Below, one piece after another: positions 25,404-35,763 of a stretch of DNA of 64,000 nucleotides (position 1 is its first letter; each line of letters begins with the position of its first letter). Where the stretch lies: NCBI GenBank assembly GCA_016789405.1, contig JAEUPQ010000017.1, positions 310,001 to 374,000 of the forward strand, given 5' to 3'. The position numbers were made by a program, and so were the translations under genes. Source of the stretch: Lysobacteraceae bacterium. Lineage in GTDB: Bacteria; Pseudomonadota; Gammaproteobacteria; Xanthomonadales; Xanthomonadaceae. The notes under the pieces were generated by a model. The model was not told the origin of the DNA and did no database searches. It saw only the letters and a list, made by a program, of their open reading frames with translations.

Positions 25404-26435
25404 ATGTCCATGCAAGCCCTTGCCGCAGCGCCCCGCGCTCCGCAGAACGCCAATCAACTGCTCCAGGCCGCCCAGGTGCATGCCCAGGTCGCGGTCGCAG
25501 TCGAGCTTTACACCATTCCGTTTTACCTCAGCGCGCTCGCGTCGATCATCCCGCCTGGTTCGCAGGGTGCCACCGACAAGTCGAACGCTGCTTACGCAGC
25601 CGTGCTGAGCGTCTGCACCGAGGAAATGCTGCACCTCCAGCTCGCCGCGAACATGTGCATCGCGCTGGGGACCACGCCGAACTTCACTGCGCCGGTCTAC
25701 GGCGTCGTGCCGACCTTCCCGAATGGCACGCCGATCCTCGATCCAGACGACCCGGACACCGGCGACAAGGGCATCCTCAACGCCAGCATCGGCAACATCC
25801 TGCAGGCGCTGCCGACGATGCTCGACATCGAGGTGCCCAGCGAGTTCGAGGCGGGCCGACTGTCGGCGCCCTACCATTCCATCGGACAGATGTACGCGGC
25901 CCTGCGTGCCTACGCGCGACTCGCCGCATCGCAGGCGCCGTGGACGGTGACCAACCAGCAGGCGCTGTTCTCGACGCAGCCGTTCACGCAGACCATCGCG
26001 AGTTTCGCCGACCTCTCGGCGGCGATCGACGTCATCTGCGAGCAGGGCGAAGGACAGCCGCAGTCGCCGCCGCCGAGCGCGCCGTTCAACGCGGACGAGT
26101 TCCGCGTGCCCACGGCGGACCAGACCGCTGGCACCGGTTCCGTTCCCGCTGCGCAGGCGCAGTTCAGTCATTTCGGCCGCTTCCTCAACGTGCAGGCACT
26201 TGGGCTCGACAGCTCGGTGCTGGTGTACAAGGGCACGGCCACCGCGTGGCCTGAGAGTCCCGAGAACGCCAAGCTGCAGTCCGACTTCAATGCGCTCATC
26301 ACCACGCTCAACGGCATTTGGGCGGGCACGAGTCCGCAGAGCGGCATCTGGAGCATGACCTCGCTGCTGGGCGATGCTGCGGCGGTGTGGGCGAAGGGCA
26401 ACATCCCGCAGTGGACGCCGCAGATCATCGTCTGA
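25404..26435 (+). CDS. ferritin-like domain protein (VioB/iminophenyl-pyruvate dimer synthase type)
   Basis: A 343-residue protein with an N-terminal four-helix ferritin-like domain of the type (Pfam PF12902) also present in VioB and RebD. VAVAVELYTIPFYLSALASI carries Glu34, and LSVCTEEMLHLQLAANMCIA carries a Glu-x-x-His pair (Glu74, His77), the expected metal ligands. The segment SAPYHSIGQMYAAL is another helix of the bundle. There is no signal peptide. In violacein and rebeccamycin pathways this domain couples oxidised tryptophan units; stand-alone members are mostly unstudied. It is divergent from the 16-25 kb cluster and could share its regulation. Ribosome-binding site GGGAG at 25392-25396. 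Confidence 0.82.
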   Translation: MSMQALAAAPRAPQNANQLLQAAQVHAQVAVAVELYTIPFYLSALASIIPPGSQGATDKSNAAYAAVLSVCTEEMLHLQLAANMCIALGTTPNFTAPVYGVVPTFPNGTPILDPDDPDTGDKGILNASIGNILQALPTMLDIEVPSEFEAGRLSAPYHSIGQMYAALRAYARLAASQAPWTVTNQQALFSTQPFTQTIASFADLSAAIDVICEQGEGQPQSPPPSAPFNADEFRVPTADQTAGTGSVPAAQAQFSHFGRFLNVQALGLDSSVLVYKGTATAWPESPENAKLQSDFNALITTLNGIWAGTSPQSGIWSMTSLLGDAAAVWAKGNIPQWTPQIIV

Positions 26436-26817
26436 TGCACAGTCATTCGTGATTCCTGTCTCGGAATGCGTGCCGCCTCGTCAGCAGGCGGCACGCCCGA
26501 TTCTGCGCGAATCCCGTGTTTCCTCGCGTCGGCGCAATGCCGACAGCGTGATGATGATCTTTGGACACGATGCCGTATGGCCTGCGGGTCGGCGGCGAAG
26601 CCGCTGATTTCACCTGCATCGAAGGCTCGCCCTTCCGGAACGGGCCGGGGGGGCGTGCCTGCCTGACCTCCGGCACCTTGCTGCGGCTTCACAATTTGTT
26701 TACAAAGCCCTGTTGCTGCCCATGGGAAGGGGGCCCGGGCGGTGCGCACGCGTTGATGTCGATTCTTAGCTGTAGGACTTCAGCAGTTACCCAAACTAGA
26801 CACACGGAGAGAACGTA
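26436..26817. other. 382-base gap before the TonB receptor, with a hairpin and a TTTGT-ACAAA element
   Basis: An 11-bp perfect stem (26468-26478 with 26486-26496, GCGTGCCGCCT) lies 32 bases after the ferritin-like stop and may end that transcript, although no T-run follows. Further on, TTTGTTTACAAA (26695-26706) is a near-perfect palindrome in an AT-rich patch and could be an operator or part of the receptor promoter. The receptor leader ends with GGAGAGAACGTA before ATG. No gene is supported here. Confidence 0.5.
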
Positions 26818-29712
26818 ATGAGCAACTTGCGCCGCAACCGCCTGACGGCCGCGGTCCACCTGACGCTGCTCCTCGCGCTGCCCACGATGGCCGCTGCACA
26901 GGAGAACGAGCAGAACCAGGAACTGGATACGATCAGCGTTACTGGCAGTCGCATCAAGCAGACCAATGCCGTCACCGCACAGCCGGTCATGGTGCTGGAT
27001 CGCGCCAAACTCGAACAGACCGGCGCCAAGAGCGTCGGCGAAATCCTCCAGCAGTTGCCGGCGAGCGGCAAGGCGCTGAACGCCAAGTTCAACTCCTCGG
27101 GCAACTTCGGCTATCCGCCGGATGGCGGCGGCATCGGTGCCGGCTCCGCGCAGGTCGACCTGCGCAACCTCGGCTCGCAGCGCGTCCTCGTCCTCGTCGA
27201 CGGCATCCGCTGGGTCAACGAATCCTCGGCCTCGGGCGTCAGCGGCAGCGCCGACCTCAACACCATCCCGCTGGCCATCGTCGAGCGCATCGAAGTGCTG
27301 GAAGATGGCGCGTCGGCGATCTATGGTTCCGACGCCGTCGCGGGCGTGGTCAACATCATCACGCGCAAGAATTTCGAAGGTGCCGAGTTCCACAGCTATT
27401 ACGGCGAATACAGCCGCGGCGGCGAGACGAAGGATTTCTCCTTCACCGTCGGCACGGGTGGCGATAAATGGAATGGCGTGTTCGGTGCGACATATTACGA
27501 GCAGGAGCGCATCGGTTCCGGCGAATGGGATCAATCCTCGTTCCCCGTTCCCGGCGCGGGACTTCGCGCGGGTAGCTCGGGCACGCCGCAGGGTCGCTTC
27601 ACGTTCTGCGATCCCTCGCGCCCTGTCGGTAGCTACGGCTATTGCGATGCGGCCGGTGATTTCTGGTACGACATCACCCTGAACAACGGAACGACGACGC
27701 CCGTCTGGAATCCGGCGGATCCGTCAACCGGCAGCTATCACGATTTCGGTGGCGCCGATCGTTTCAACTTCGCGCCTTACAACCTGCTGCTGACGCCGAG
27801 CGAGCGCAAGTCGCTGTTCGCCAGTGTCAACATCGATCTGAGCGAGAACACTCGTCTTCATTTCAAGGGCTTGTTCAATAACCGCCGATCGGCGAACCAA
27901 GCTGCGCCGGAACCGATCTTCGTCGGTCCGTTTGCAGGCACTGGTGGCATCGCCGACGGCATTCTCATTTCCCGCCTGAATCCGTACAACCCCTTTGGCA
28001 TCGATCTGGATCCGGCCACGAATTTCGGCTGGGTGACGCGCCGCCCAGTGGAAGTCGGTCCGCGTGTCTTCACGCAGAACGTCGACACCTTCTATTTCAA
28101 CGTGGGTCTTGATGGCCTGTTCCAGGTCGGTGAGCGCAGCTTCGGCTGGGATGCCAATTACGTCCACAGCAGCAACTCGGCAACGCAGCGCTTCACCAAC
28201 GGTTACAACATGGCGCATATCCGCACCGCGCTGGGTGATCCTGCAGTCTGTGCTGCGACGCCGGGCTGCACGCCGCTTGATCTGTTCGGCGGCCAGGGGC
28301 GTCCGTTCACGCAGGCAATGATCGACTGGATCCGTGCCGATCAGCGCGACTCCAGCACCCAGATCATCGACATCTTCTCGTTCAACGTGTCAGGTGACCT
28401 GTTCAACATCGCCGACCGCACTGCAGGCTTCGCCGTCGGTGCTGAATATCGCGAATACCAGGGTGATTTCGATCCGGATCCGCTGCGACAGACGGGCGAG
28501 TCGCAGGATTCCTTCGCGGCGCCGGTGTCAGCCGAGTACAACGTCAAGGAAGTCTACGGCGAGTTCAACTTCCCCGTGCTGGCCAAGCTGGACATCTCTG
28601 CGGCGGCTCGTTGGTCCGACTACTCGACCTTCGGTGATGCCTTCACCGGCAAGCTCGGCTTCCGCTGGCAGCCGATCGAGGACCTCGTGATCCGTGGCAC
28701 ACGCTCCACCGGCTTCCGCGCGCCGAACCTCGGCGAGTTGTATGGTCTGACCCAGTTCGGCGCGACGCTCACCGACCTGTGCGGTTCGACGGGTGCGCCG
28801 GGTCCGGCCCGTCCTGAGTATGCTGCGGGGTGTGCCGCCCAAGGGGCGTCGCCGACTTTCGAGCAGGCGAATACGCAGATCACCACTTTCACCGGCGGCA
28901 ATCCGAATCTCGATCCGGAAGAGTCCGACAGCTGGACCGTGGGCCTGGTCTACAGCCCGGGTTGGGCCGAGGACAAGTCGTGGGCACGCAAGCTCGATCT
29001 CGAAGTGGGTTACTACAACCACAAGATTGATGGCGCGATCCAGGCGGCCGATCTGCAGGCATTGCTCGCCGACTGCCTCGTGAAGGGCGGCCGTCCGACG
29101 GATGCCCCCAGCTGTGTACCGTTCTCGCGTCAGTCGACCGGCAATCTGAATCCGCCGAACAACTTCCTGCAGAACTTCGGCACCGTCGAAACCGATGGTG
29201 CAGATATCAAGCTGACTTGGTTGAGTCCCGAGTGGGGCTTCGGCAGCCTGAGCGCTTCTCTGCAGACGACGTGGGTCAACGACTACAAGGCAGTCGATGG
29301 CGACGGCAATGTCAATTCCCGCCAGGTTGGCATCGAAGTGGGCGACAGCGCGATTCCGGAATGGCAGAGCAACCTGCAGCTGGGCTGGAAGCGGGGCAAC
29401 TTTGACTTCACCTACGGCCTGCGATACATCGATGCCGTCGAGGAAGACTGCACCAGCGCGACGGTGTCCAATGTGCCTGGATGCTTGAATGCCACCCGCA
29501 CCAATACTCTCGGCGCCACCACCTACCACGATGTGCAGTTCGGCTGGAAGGACGCCTTCTGGCTGGAAGGCCTGAAGCTGTCGGTCGGTGCGAACAACGT
29601 GTTCAGCAAGGAGCCGCCGGTATGCATCAGCTGCTCGCTCAACGGCTACGACGCTGGCACGTACGACCTGCCGGGTTCGTTCTGGTACGTGAGCGCGGAC
29701 TACCGTTTCTGA
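26818..29712 (+). CDS. TonB-dependent outer-membrane receptor
   Basis: A 964-residue ligand-gated porin. It has a signal peptide ([14 protein letters not shown]) and a plug domain from about residue 40 ([12 protein letters not shown], then [46 protein letters not shown]). A 22-strand barrel follows, with the TonB-receptor motifs [11 protein letters not shown] and [19 protein letters not shown], and a C-terminal Phe in [11 protein letters not shown]. Its aromatic, Asn-rich loops and the size match the large xanthomonad receptor group that imports peptides or plant carbohydrates, but the substrate cannot be told. A strong terminator lies 50 bases past the stop, so it is a single-gene unit. Confidence 0.93.
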   Translation: MSNLRRNRLTAAVHLTLLLALPTMAAAQENEQNQELDTISVTGSRIKQTNAVTAQPVMVLDRAKLEQTGAKSVGEILQQLPASGKALNAKFNSSGNFGYPPDGGGIGAGSAQVDLRNLGSQRVLVLVDGIRWVNESSASGVSGSADLNTIPLAIVERIEVLEDGASAIYGSDAVAGVVNIITRKNFEGAEFHSYYGEYSRGGETKDFSFTVGTGGDKWNGVFGATYYEQERIGSGEWDQSSFPVPGAGLRAGSSGTPQGRFTFCDPSRPVGSYGYCDAAGDFWYDITLNNGTTTPVWNPADPSTGSYHDFGGADRFNFAPYNLLLTPSERKSLFASVNIDLSENTRLHFKGLFNNRRSANQAAPEPIFVGPFAGTGGIADGILISRLNPYNPFGIDLDPATNFGWVTRRPVEVGPRVFTQNVDTFYFNVGLDGLFQVGERSFGWDANYVHSSNSATQRFTNGYNMAHIRTALGDPAVCAATPGCTPLDLFGGQGRPFTQAMIDWIRADQRDSSTQIIDIFSFNVSGDLFNIADRTAGFAVGAEYREYQGDFDPDPLRQTGESQDSFAAPVSAEYNVKEVYGEFNFPVLAKLDISAAARWSDYSTFGDAFTGKLGFRWQPIEDLVIRGTRSTGFRAPNLGELYGLTQFGATLTDLCGSTGAPGPARPEYAAGCAAQGASPTFEQANTQITTFTGGNPNLDPEESDSWTVGLVYSPGWAEDKSWARKLDLEVGYYNHKIDGAIQAADLQALLADCLVKGGRPTDAPSCVPFSRQSTGNLNPPNNFLQNFGTVETDGADIKLTWLSPEWGFGSLSASLQTTWVNDYKAVDGDGNVNSRQVGIEVGDSAIPEWQSNLQLGWKRGNFDFTYGLRYIDAVEEDCTSATVSNVPGCLNATRTNTLGATTYHDVQFGWKDAFWLEGLKLSVGANNVFSKEPPVCISCSLNGYDAGTYDLPGSFWYVSADYRF

Positions 29713-29761
29713 TCGAAACGTGAGCGACACCACCGTCTTTTGTTGTGTCAATGACGGTATC

Positions 29762-29795
29762 GAAAAGGGCGGCGGAGCATTCCGCCGCCCTTTTC
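29762..29795 (+). terminator. strong intrinsic terminator of the TonB receptor gene
   Basis: A perfect 15-bp stem (GAAAAGGGCGGCGGA with its complement, 4-base loop GCAT) ends in TTTTC on the plus strand and has AAAA on the other side, so it can stop transcription in both directions. It isolates the receptor from the RHS gene. Confidence 0.9.
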
Positions 29796-29892
29796 TGGAC
29801 AGGTCATCGTCGAAGGCGATCCGATGGCGTGCCGCGCTCTCTGATCTGCTTTGATTGTCGAGCCTGTTCCATCACCCAAACGGATTATCTGC

Positions 29893-32800
29893 ATGATTCC
29901 TCGCTCTGCTTTTCTTCTGATGCTCTTGGCGTTCCTGCCTCCCCCTGTGCATGCGCAAAGCATGTCTTGGGGTGAGGATTACGCGCGCTTGGTGAAGGGG
30001 CGTGAGTTGGTTGACCCCCTGACGGACAGCAGTTTTGGTGAGCAACTGAGCCTCTTCGATGGCTCCACCAGGTTCAGCGTGACGGATGTTTCCCTTCCTG
30101 GAAACAGTGCTCTGCCCGTTGCCTTCCAGCGGAGCTGGGATACGCAGAATCATGGACTGTCACAGCAGGTTGTCGGGGACTGGGTCATCGATGTCCCGAA
30201 TCTGAACGGTCTTTTTGTCGGGACCAATGGCTGGCCTGCCGATCGCTGCACGCGCGCAAGCCCTCCTCCCGCAGTCAACGCGAATGCCCACCCGAACTAC
30301 ATGGTCCTGCAGGCGTGGCAGTACTGGAATGGATATCACCTTGATCTCCCCGGCGGAGACGGTGGTACGCTGCTGGCAAAAACCAGTGACGCCAAACTCC
30401 AGCAGCCGAACGCTTCGCTGGGCGCTACATCGCCATGGACGACGAAGGGGGGCTGGTTCTTTGCATGCCTGCCTTCCGTCCAGCATGGTCAGGGTGAGGG
30501 TTTCGTCGGATTCTCCCCGGATGGCAAGAAATACACATTCGACTGGATGGTCGAGGACGCTCAGCGGAAAATGGTCAGACGCGGTGTCCAACCGGTCTTC
30601 GCGTTTCTTGTTCCGCGCACCATGGTCCGGATCTACGCGACGAAAGTCGAAGATCGTTTCGGGAACTGGGTGAAGTACGACTGGAACGAGGATCGCCTCC
30701 AGAGAATCCATTCGAACGACGGCCGCCAGATCGCTTTTACCTACGATGGGAATCGCAGGCTTTCATCCGTGTCCGCGAACGAGCGCGTCTGGACGTACCA
30801 GTATCAGGCCTATGCGGTATCCCAGGTCGACACGCAATACCTGAGCGAAGTCACTCTGCCGGATGGCAGTCGTTGGCGCTACGATGCGTCCGGCTTCGTT
30901 CGGCGCATCGTGTACAAGAAGGGGCACGTGGATTCCAATCGCGATGCAGAGGGTTACCTGCTGCAGGGCCACTACTACTGCAATACTGATCGAGTCATTG
31001 AGGGCGGCGGGGGTGTCTACGTAGTAACCCATCCATCGGGCGCCAGGGTCGAGTACGTCTTGACGCCCATGCGCCACGGGCGGAAAAACGTGCCCGAGAA
31101 CTGCATGGATGTCGGTGACACACCCAAGGGGGCGTCGAACTTCTATCCACTCCAGCACGACGCTCTGACGCTGACGTCCAAGAGGTTGTCTGGTCCCGGA
31201 CAGGCGGCCCTCAACTACCAATACGTTTACTCGGGCCTGGATCCCGGGTATGAAGTCACCGCCGACGCAACATCCAACAGCCTGAGAAACGCGACCCCGA
31301 CGCCTAACTTCAAGACTGTCAAGATCGTCGAGCCGGACGGTACCGAGAAGATCCATGTATTCGGTAGAGACTACGCGCTCAATGAAGGGAGGCTGCTGCG
31401 CGTCGAAACACGCAGTGGCGGCGTCATCGTCTCGGTTGTGGCCAATGAATACCTTTCCGAAGCTGAAATTGCTACCCAGAATTTCCCGGGCATTGTTGGC
31501 AGCAGCATGCTCGTTACCGACAACTGGATGATGTCTTCGGCCCATCGGCCCGTGCGATCCACCCTGCTGGCCCAGGATGGTGTCACTTTTAGCTCGGTGA
31601 CGAGTGCCTTCGATGCGTTTGCTCGTCCGGTGACGACGGTTCGCAGCAACACTCTTGGCTATGGTCGTACGGATGTCATCGAATATCACGATGACCGCGA
31701 TCTCTGGGTGCTTGGGCAGACGAGGCGGCGTTACAACGTTGAGGCAGGGGTTGTCGAATCGGAGATCGAGTACGACAACCGCGCCCAGCCGGTGCTGTTC
31801 AAGAAACGTGGCATGGTGCAGCAGGTGATGAATTACCACGCTGATGGGACGATCTCGATCATCGCCGACGCCCGCGAGAAGGTCACCCAACTGTCCGACT
31901 GGAAGCGAGGTATTCCGCAGTCGATCAGGCATCCGTCCACGGCGGAATCGGTGGGCGGCTCCACGGAATCAGCTCAGGTCAACGACAACGGTTGGATCGA
32001 TTGGACCATCGACGAAACAGGTGCCAAGACCTGTTATGGCTACGATGCGATGGGGCGAATGAGCAACCTCACATATCCTGCGCACCTGCAAGCCGGGGTC
32101 TGTGATGCCTCGCGCTGGTCGCCAGTCTCGATGGGCTTCGTCCAGGTCAACAGCTCGGAGCACGGTCTCCCCGCGGGCCATTGGCGCAGCCATCGCTACG
32201 AAGGCAACAAGCACGTCGTGGTCTATTACGACGCTCTGTGGCGCCCTGTCTTCGAGGAGACCTACGATGCCACCGACATCGCAGGCACCCTCAGCCAGAC
32301 CGTCAAGCGCTACGACACAAGCGGTCGCCTGAGTTTCCAGTCCTATCCGCAGCGCACGGCAAACAGTTACCTGGATACGCTGACGGGCACGAAGACCTTC
32401 TACGACGCGCTCGACCGGGTCACCCGCATCGAGCAGAGCGGCGAGAACAATCTCACGCTGGTCACGACGACCGAATACCTGTCGGGCCTGCGGACCCGGG
32501 TCACCAATCCGCGGCAGCAGGCGACGACCACCAGTTTCATGGCGTGGGACCAGCCTGGCTACGACATGCCGATTCTGAGTGAAGAGCCGGAAGGCAAGGT
32601 GATCCAGATCACGCGCCATCCGCAATTCGGTTGGCCGCTGCAGCTGACCCAGCGTGACGCCAGCACCACCCTGTCGGCCAGTCGCAAATATATCTACGAC
32701 GGGCACGGTCAGCTGTGCAAGACGATCGAGCCTGAGACCGGCGCGAGCGTCATGGGTTATGACGACGCCGGCAATCCGGCATGGCAAGTGTCCGGACTGG

Positions 32801-34836
32801 ATGCGTCGGTTTACGGCAGCACGAACGATTGCCAGCACGTGGCAGCCTATGGCACGGGCCTGGCGGTTACCCGCCAGTACGATGGCCGCAACAGGCTGAC
32901 GCACCTGACGTTCCCGGACGGTCGCGGCAATCAGATCTGGACTTACGAGAAGGACAGCCTCCCTGCGAGCATCACGACCTACAACGGCGCTGGCGGCACG
33001 GAAGGCGTGACGACGGCGTATACCTACAATTCCCGCCGATTGCTGACAGGTGAGTCGATTCAGCAGCCCAACTGGTATGCATGGAGCAGTGGTTACGAGT
33101 ACGACGCCATCGGCAACTTGCGTTGGCAGTCCTATCCGACCGGCTTGACCGTGGACTATGCCCCGAATGCGCTTGGCCAGAGTACGCAGGTCAAGGACAC
33201 CGCCAACAAGGTCTACGCGTCGGGCGTCAGTTACCATCCGAACGGTGCGTTGAAACAGTTCACCTACGGCAACGGCATCATCCACACGATGCAGCAGAAC
33301 ACCCGCCAGTTGCCGTCGCGCGTGACCAGCAGCGGTGGTGTGAATGACTTCACCTACAACTACGACCCGAACGGCAATGTCACCAACATCTGGGACCTTG
33401 CGCGCGGCGACCATTACAGCCGCTGGTTGACCTATGACAACCTCGATCGCTTGACGTCGGCGGGTTCGGGCAGCTTCGGCGGCGATTCATGGCACCGGTT
33501 CACCTATGACGCGCTGGACAACTTGAAGTCGTGGAAGCTTGCCGGCGTGAAGGACTATGCCGATTACGTCTATGACGCGCAGAACCGTCTCGCGAGCATC
33601 CGCAACACCGCGGGTGCCACTGTGGTTGGCTTCGCCTACGACGCCCAAGGCAATGTCGGCAACAAGAATGGCCAGCTCTACGGCTTCGACTATGGCAATC
33701 GCCTGCGTGTGGTGTCAGGCAAGGAGACCTATCGTTACGATGGTCTCGGCCGTCGAGTGCAGTCGACGAAGACGGACGGCACCCTGACGACGCTGTGGAT
33801 GTACAGTCAGGCCGGGCAGATGCTGTTCTCGAGCGACTGGGGAGCCAATGGCGCCAACCAGAAGACCCACGAGAACCTCTACCTCGCCGGCAGCGTGATC
33901 GCGACCGTCGATCATCACTGGCCGAGCAACGCTGTCATCGCGACGAAATACCAGCACACGGATGCGCTGGGCAGCCCGGTCTCGGCGACCAACGAAGCCG
34001 GCAGCGTGATCGAGCGCTTGGACTACGAACCGTGGGGCGCGGTCATCGACAAGCCGAACCACAGCGGCATCGGCTACACCGGCCATGTGATGGATGGTGG
34101 CACCGGCCTGACGTACATGCAGCAGCGGTATTACGATCAGTCGGTCGGACGGTTCTTGTCGGTTGATCCAGTGACTGCGAATGCGGTGAATGGAACCAAC
34201 TTCAATCGTTACAGATATGCGGCCAACAGCCCTTACAGGTTCACGGACCCGGATGGTCGGATCCAAAGGGATGCAAACGGCAATGTGGTGTTTACTTCCA
34301 CTGGAGAATCTACCGTGGTGTTCATGTCCAGGGCTAACCCCAAGACCGGTGCGTCGCTGACTGTTTCCTGGCCCGCTCAAACGGGATATGTGCGTGCAGA
34401 TGACGGCACAAAGATTTCCGCGTCCCGCGCGACGGGAGATATCCAGGTCCATGTGAAACTGAAAGATCAAAGTCCGCAGTTGGTCTCGCCTAGCGTGCTG
34501 GGCGATATATCCTCTGATGGCAATCGTACCGATTGCCACGGCAGCTCTTTTGCATCAGGCCAAGTTTGGATCAACAACGATCAGGTGAAAAAAATTGTCA
34601 ACGGGGATGGCTATGAAGTGACGACTAATCCTGCCCCCGGTGACATCGGGATATATACCTCTGATGGATCTCTTGGCACCACACAACATAGCGTTACTGT
34701 ATTGACGGTTGGCGCTCAAGGGGTCGAGAGCGTGAGCAGCAAGGGCGGCATTACGAATAAGGTTGAAACGACACCAGCCGGAGGATGGAATGATCCCGCT
34801 TCAAAGCTCACCTATTACACGAAGACAAAAAAGTAA
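29893..34836 (+). CDS. secreted RHS/YD-repeat protein with C-terminal toxin-like tip
   Basis: A 1647-residue RHS-repeat protein. ATG 29893 gives a Sec signal peptide (FLLMLLAFLPPPVHAQ). Many YD repeats run from about residue 270 to 1390, and the RHS core end is intact: GLTYMQQRYYDQSVGRFLSVDPV, shown in part, then YAANSPYRFTDPDGR. After 34260 a 191-residue tip begins whose base composition is visibly poorer in GC than the core, as in exchanged toxin tips. The tip holds TDCHGSSFASG (Cys1548), PAPGDIGIYTSDG and TQHSVTVLTV (His1599), the Cys-His layout of papain-like/NlpC-type peptidases or amidases. That is inference. The next gene overlaps its last 47 bases and may encode immunity. Confidence 0.9.
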   Translation: MIPRSAFLLMLLAFLPPPVHAQSMSWGEDYARLVKGRELVDPLTDSSFGEQLSLFDGSTRFSVTDVSLPGNSALPVAFQRSWDTQNHGLSQQVVGDWVIDVPNLNGLFVGTNGWPADRCTRASPPPAVNANAHPNYMVLQAWQYWNGYHLDLPGGDGGTLLAKTSDAKLQQPNASLGATSPWTTKGGWFFACLPSVQHGQGEGFVGFSPDGKKYTFDWMVEDAQRKMVRRGVQPVFAFLVPRTMVRIYATKVEDRFGNWVKYDWNEDRLQRIHSNDGRQIAFTYDGNRRLSSVSANERVWTYQYQAYAVSQVDTQYLSEVTLPDGSRWRYDASGFVRRIVYKKGHVDSNRDAEGYLLQGHYYCNTDRVIEGGGGVYVVTHPSGARVEYVLTPMRHGRKNVPENCMDVGDTPKGASNFYPLQHDALTLTSKRLSGPGQAALNYQYVYSGLDPGYEVTADATSNSLRNATPTPNFKTVKIVEPDGTEKIHVFGRDYALNEGRLLRVETRSGGVIVSVVANEYLSEAEIATQNFPGIVGSSMLVTDNWMMSSAHRPVRSTLLAQDGVTFSSVTSAFDAFARPVTTVRSNTLGYGRTDVIEYHDDRDLWVLGQTRRRYNVEAGVVESEIEYDNRAQPVLFKKRGMVQQVMNYHADGTISIIADAREKVTQLSDWKRGIPQSIRHPSTAESVGGSTESAQVNDNGWIDWTIDETGAKTCYGYDAMGRMSNLTYPAHLQAGVCDASRWSPVSMGFVQVNSSEHGLPAGHWRSHRYEGNKHVVVYYDALWRPVFEETYDATDIAGTLSQTVKRYDTSGRLSFQSYPQRTANSYLDTLTGTKTFYDALDRVTRIEQSGENNLTLVTTTEYLSGLRTRVTNPRQQATTTSFMAWDQPGYDMPILSEEPEGKVIQITRHPQFGWPLQLTQRDASTTLSASRKYIYDGHGQLCKTIEPETGASVMGYDDAGNPAWQVSGLDASVYGSTNDCQHVAAYGTGLAVTRQYDGRNRLTHLTFPDGRGNQIWTYEKDSLPASITTYNGAGGTEGVTTAYTYNSRRLLTGESIQQPNWYAWSSGYEYDAIGNLRWQSYPTGLTVDYAPNALGQSTQVKDTANKVYASGVSYHPNGALKQFTYGNGIIHTMQQNTRQLPSRVTSSGGVNDFTYNYDPNGNVTNIWDLARGDHYSRWLTYDNLDRLTSAGSGSFGGDSWHRFTYDALDNLKSWKLAGVKDYADYVYDAQNRLASIRNTAGATVVGFAYDAQGNVGNKNGQLYGFDYGNRLRVVSGKETYRYDGLGRRVQSTKTDGTLTTLWMYSQAGQMLFSSDWGANGANQKTHENLYLAGSVIATVDHHWPSNAVIATKYQHTDALGSPVSATNEAGSVIERLDYEPWGAVIDKPNHSGIGYTGHVMDGGTGLTYMQQRYYDQSVGRFLSVDPVTANAVNGTNFNRYRYAANSPYRFTDPDGRIQRDANGNVVFTSTGESTVVFMSRANPKTGASLTVSWPAQTGYVRADDGTKISASRATGDIQVHVKLKDQSPQLVSPSVLGDISSDGNRTDCHGSSFASGQVWINNDQVKKIVNGDGYEVTTNPAPGDIGIYTSDGSLGTTQHSVTVLTVGAQGVESVSSKGGITNKVETTPAGGWNDPASKLTYYTKTKK

Positions 34837-35416
34837 GTTTGCCTCTCTCGCGGTCGCAGCGATGCTGTGCTGCTTGGGCGGCAAGTTGCAGGCGGCAACT
34901 ATGGCTAGATGCGCTTGGGTCGAATCGCTTGAGCGGGATCGAAACGACGTCGTGTTGGATGTTCCTGCTATGGCCGATGCTCCCCGCGGCATTGTCGACA
35001 ACGATCCGTGGAATGTGGCTGCGATGACGGATCGGGACAAGGAGGCAGTGATCGCGTGCCTGCTGTCCGCAGAGGGAAATACCCGTCTGTCGAACGTCAG
35101 TGGTGCGACCGATCCTCGCGTGTCCCAGATCGTCGAGCAGACCACCGTTGAGGTGTCAGCCCTGTACATGGTGTCCTACGTTATCACCGGAAATTTCGAT
35201 CATGCGAATGCTGTCGCGATTCGTGACCCTGCGGCCTCAGATGATGATGAAGATGCGGTGCGCGCGGTCGATCTGCGCGCCAAGCACAAAGCAGTCATGC
35301 GCAGGGCTTACGCTGCCTATCGGAGCTGGTATGCCGATCTGCGCAAGACCGGTTGGCGAATGATGGTGGCGTTGCGCCCGGACCCTCTCGTTGAGGCCGG
35401 CTTGCGTTGGTATTAG
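34790..35416 (+). CDS. candidate periplasmic immunity protein for the RHS tip
   Basis: A 208-residue protein with a Sec signal peptide (FASLAVAAMLCCLGGKLQAA) and no recognisable domain. It starts inside the 3' end of the RHS gene with a good site (GGAGG, 5 bases before ATG 34790), a typical place for an immunity gene. The mature part is acidic, with DPAASDDDEDAVRAVD near the C-terminus and a Trp/Tyr-rich end. Its GC is lower than in surrounding housekeeping genes. A periplasmic immunity protein fits an RHS protein that is itself exported by Sec. It could instead be an enzyme-linked accessory protein; the immunity role is by position. Confidence 0.72.
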   Translation: MIPLQSSPITRRQKSKFASLAVAAMLCCLGGKLQAATMARCAWVESLERDRNDVVLDVPAMADAPRGIVDNDPWNVAAMTDRDKEAVIACLLSAEGNTRLSNVSGATDPRVSQIVEQTTVEVSALYMVSYVITGNFDHANAVAIRDPAASDDDEDAVRAVDLRAKHKAVMRRAYAAYRSWYADLRKTGWRMMVALRPDPLVEAGLRWY

Positions 35417-35419
35417 GCG

Positions 35420-35533
35420 ATGTCGCTTGGCTGTCCTGAATATTGGGTGCTCGGATGTCGACTTGTACTCTGCGCCGCGGTCGTCGTTCTGACCGTTATC
35501 GTTGCACCAGCGTGGTGCGGAGTTGGCCCGTGA
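35420..35533 (+). CDS. possible 37-residue hydrophobic peptide
   Basis: A short reading frame that starts 3 bases after the stop of the candidate immunity gene. Its product (MSLGCPEYWVLGCR, then a 20-residue hydrophobic run LVLCAAVVVLTVIVAPAWC) would be a single membrane helix. There is no clear ribosome-binding site apart from coupling to the gene before. The rest of the gap, 35534-35763, holds nothing I can support. It may be chance. Confidence 0.3.
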   Translation: MSLGCPEYWVLGCRLVLCAAVVVLTVIVAPAWCGVGP

Positions 35534-35763
35534 GCAGCAATGTTGCGCCTTTGAAAGGGCGGTCTTGGTCCCTTGATCAGCAGTGTCGGCTGTTCGACGG
35601 GAGTGTTGATCCTCTGGCTCGTATCTTCTTCGTGGGGCCGAGGTGAGCTCGGCTGCCGATCGTCGGTTTCCGGGTGCTGACACTGAACTGATCCTGCATG
35701 CGCACGCGCGCTAGGTGCAGCATCGCAAGGGGCGCTTACGCCCGCGTCGACAGGGAGCGTGTC

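Noticed and set aside
26561..26818. Reading frame between the ferritin-like gene and the TonB receptor
   Set aside because: No start signal, low-complexity and it overlaps the likely receptor promoter.
29893..34836. RHS repeats as a tandem DNA repeat or CRISPR-like array
   Set aside because: The YD repeats are degenerate at protein level; there are no identical evenly spaced DNA units anywhere in the window.
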